Part shown: positions 4,987 to 5,217 of the stretch, piece by piece
Layout of the letters: each line of letters opens with the position of its first letter
Numbering within the stretch: position 1 is the first letter of the stretch
NCBI GenBank assembly: GCA_002591705.1
Contig: PAAB01000035.1
Coordinates: forward strand, 44,866-50,082
Direction of reading: 5' to 3'
From: Phycisphaerae bacterium
GTDB taxonomy: Bacteria > Planctomycetota > Phycisphaerae > Phycisphaerales > SM1A02
Length of the DNA stretch: 5,217 nucleotides
Translations under genes and position numbers: made by a program
The notes under the pieces: generated by a model
What the model was told of the DNA's origin: nothing
Database searches by the model: none
What the model saw: only the letters and a program-made list of their open reading frames with translations

Positions 4987-5211
4987 TTACTTCTTTTTGT
5001 TCTTGAAGTAGTCGCCCTGGAACTTCTTCTGGAACTTCTCGACCCGTCCGGCGGTGTCCACGAAGGACGACTTGCCGGTGAAGAAGGGATGGGATCCGGA
5101 CCAGATTTCGACGTTCATTTCGGGAACGGTGGCCCCGACGGTCATGACCTCTTCGCCTCGGAAGATGACCTTGGCTTCGGGATAGTACTCGGGGTGGATG
5201 CCGTCTTTCAT
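4987..5211 (-). CDS. rpmE: Ribosomal protein L31, cysteine-free form
   Basis: This 74-residue protein is L31 of the large ribosomal subunit, which helps bridge the 50S and 30S particles. Seen: MKDGIHPEYYPEAKV at the start, HPFFTGK at 41-47 and GRVEKFQKKF at 55-64, both family signatures, and a lysine-rich tail NKKK. In the zinc-binding form the HPFFTG motif is preceded by CxxC; here the same place reads WSGS (37-40), and there is no cysteine in the whole protein, so it cannot bind zinc in the usual way. Its length and lack of the long insert set it closer to the type A than to the type B L31. The ATG at 5211 leaves only six bases of upstream sequence, so the ribosome binding site and promoter are outside the window. 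It ends in TAA, unlike the five other genes, which end in TGA. Confidence 0.93.
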   Translation of the reverse strand: MKDGIHPEYYPEAKVIFRGEEVMTVGATVPEMNVEIWSGSHPFFTGKSSFVDTAGRVEKFQKKFQGDYFKNKKK

Positions 5212-5217
5212 GATCGT

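Overview
The window is GC-rich, densely coded bacterial DNA holding six recognisable protein genes and one unusual gene-free stretch of about 0.87 kb. A planctomycete, perhaps of the Phycisphaerae, fits best. This is an inference from three things: a stand-alone GspG-like prepilin with a long C-terminal part, a divergent release factor 1, and a cysteine-free ribosomal protein L31. No single marker proves it.

Left part, plus strand (1-1175): the 3' part of an ATP sulfurylase gene (sat) is followed 29 bases later by adenylylsulfate kinase (cysC). Together they activate sulfate to APS and then PAPS, and they are very probably one operon. A strong GC-rich hairpin (1198-1229) ends this operon. It lies between two convergent genes and can also serve the gene arriving from the right.

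Middle part, minus strand (1250-4062): read in the direction of transcription, this holds prfA (release factor 1), then a 159-residue protein of unknown function that starts at GTG behind a textbook AGGAGG, then a GspG-like pseudopilin. prfA and the unknown gene are 34 bases apart and probably co-transcribed. The pseudopilin follows after 148 bases and may have its own promoter.

Right part, minus strand (4935-5211): rpmE (L31) followed by its own terminator hairpin. The order rpmE then prfA is familiar from other bacteria, but here the two are separated by a terminator and about 870 bases without a credible gene.

That gap (4063-4934) is the most interesting part. From left to right it contains a cluster of GCATGC sites at near-helical spacing upstream of prfA, a tight hairpin fused to a 16-base palindrome with alternating purine and pyrimidine, a strongly G-skewed segment with a five-run G-quadruplex motif, an AT-richer patch with one perfect DnaA box and a 12-base palindrome, short direct repeats, and a long imperfect hairpin. 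It could be a regulatory region, a non-coding RNA locus, or a replication-related site. The sequence alone does not decide, and I do not claim a new system.
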